Shown: in pieces, positions 63,598 to 64,000 of the stretch | Layout of the letters: each line of letters begins with the position of its first letter | Numbering within the stretch: the stretch's first letter is position 1 | NCBI RefSeq assembly: GCF_011752565.1 | Contig: NZ_VWXK01000001.1 | Location: 310,001-374,000 of the forward strand | Length of the DNA stretch: 64,000 bases | Direction: 5' to 3' | Origin: Pantoea sp. Ap-967 | Lineage (GTDB): Bacteria > Pseudomonadota > Gammaproteobacteria > Pseudomonadales > Pseudomonadaceae | Notes under the pieces: model-generated | Told to the model about the DNA's origin: nothing | Seen by the model: the letters and a program-made list of their open reading frames with translations, nothing else | The model's database searches: none | Position numbers and translations under genes: made by a program

Positions 63598-64000
63598 ACT
63601 GTGCCTGCTGGCCCTGCTCGGCAGCCTGCCGGTAATGGCCGACGAACTGCCACCGCTGCAGCCACCGCCAGCCTCGCTGGCCGAACCAGACTTGCGGGTA
63701 CAACTCAGTGCCCGCCAGCGCACGGTGATCTCCAGCGAGCTGGCCGGCAAGATCACCGAGCTCAAGGTCAAGGAAGGTGACAGCTTCCGCAAGGGTGAGC
63801 GCCTGGTCGGCTTCGACTGCGCCATCCACCGCGCCCGGCTGGGCCACTCCGCTGCCGCCCAGGAAGCGGCCAGCCGCAAGCTGGGGGTGGCGCGCAAGCT
63901 GGACCAGCTGCAGTCGATCAGCGTGTCCGACCTCAGCCAGGCCCAGGCCGAGCTGAGCATGGCGCGGGCGCAGAACGGCGTGAACCAGGTGATGGTGCAG
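63578..64000 (+). CDS. Periplasmic adaptor (HlyD/RND-type membrane fusion protein), 3' end outside window
   Basis: ATG at 63578 within the TolC-family gene (20-nt overlap); 141 codons visible. Signal-peptide-like start MRRPVAELCLLALLGSLPVM, then the biotinyl-lipoyl half VISSELAGKITELKVKEGDS and the adaptor coiled-coil. Bridges an inner-membrane pump to the TolC channel. The pump is expected just beyond the window. No N-terminal anchor helix typical of HlyD is seen, so it may be closer to RND-type adaptors. Confidence 0.88.
   Translation, partial: MRRPVAELCLLALLGSLPVMADELPPLQPPPASLAEPDLRVQLSARQRTVISSELAGKITELKVKEGDSFRKGERLVGFDCAIHRARLGHSAAAQEAASRKLGVARKLDQLQSISVSDLSQAQAELSMARAQNGVNQVMVQ

Overview
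The window looks like chromosome of a Pseudomonas of the putida group. The protein families support this (NfuA, periplasmic cytochrome-type cis/trans isomerase Cti, B12-dependent MetH, CysI with a DUF934 partner, PcaI/PcaJ of the beta-ketoadipate pathway). So do the very high GC coding sequence and the many copies of the REP sequence (GGAGCGGGCTTGCCC or GAGCGAGCGCAGCTCGCGA) between genes. No tRNA, rRNA, CRISPR array, transposase or integrase was seen.

Region 1 (1-28 kb) is mostly core metabolism and stress functions: nfuA (cut by the window edge), an acyltransferase-3, cti, metH, a DUF2970 membrane protein facing a 37-aa small membrane ORF, a lone sugar-type binding protein, cysI-DUF934, an unrecognised 523-aa protein, dkgB, a zeta-toxin/antitoxin pair, a secreted phosphatase fused to an autotransporter barrel, an AraC regulator, crcB behind a fluoride riboswitch, a TAT-exported phosphoesterase, a MocR regulator divergent from an unusual ferredoxin-reductase/M24 fusion, and pcaIJ behind a PcaR-type box.

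Region 2 (27-37.5 kb) is accessory. A second MocR regulator faces an EamA exporter across a clear direct-repeat operator. Then come two approx. 310-bp composite repeat elements (29859-30177 and 35092-35397) in direct orientation on either side of a 4.9-kb block. The block carries two GNAT acetyltransferases, a nucleotidyltransferase-like protein, a P-loop kinase-like protein, a cupin and a class V aminotransferase. The spacer inside one composite repeat is inverted relative to the other. OsmC, several small hypotheticals and a LuxR helix-turn-helix remnant follow.

Region 3 (37.7-64 kb) is the most coherent system: an OmpR-type two-component pair, a complete Tad/Flp type IVb pilus locus (flp, tadV, rcpC, rcpA, rcpB, tadZABCDEFG), a 3067-residue modular exoprotein with four beta-propeller blocks directly behind tadG, and then a TolC-type lipoprotein plus a periplasmic adaptor that runs off the window. 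The same direct-repeat box (TTAAG-N4-CTTAAT) lies before flp, tadG and the TolC gene, each time exactly 10 nt before a TTGC-type -35, and a version also lies before the response regulator. My inference is that the two-component system drives pilus, giant surface protein and exporter as one attachment regulon, analogous in content to the P. aeruginosa PprB regulon (Tad plus BapA plus its type I exporter) but under a different class of regulator.
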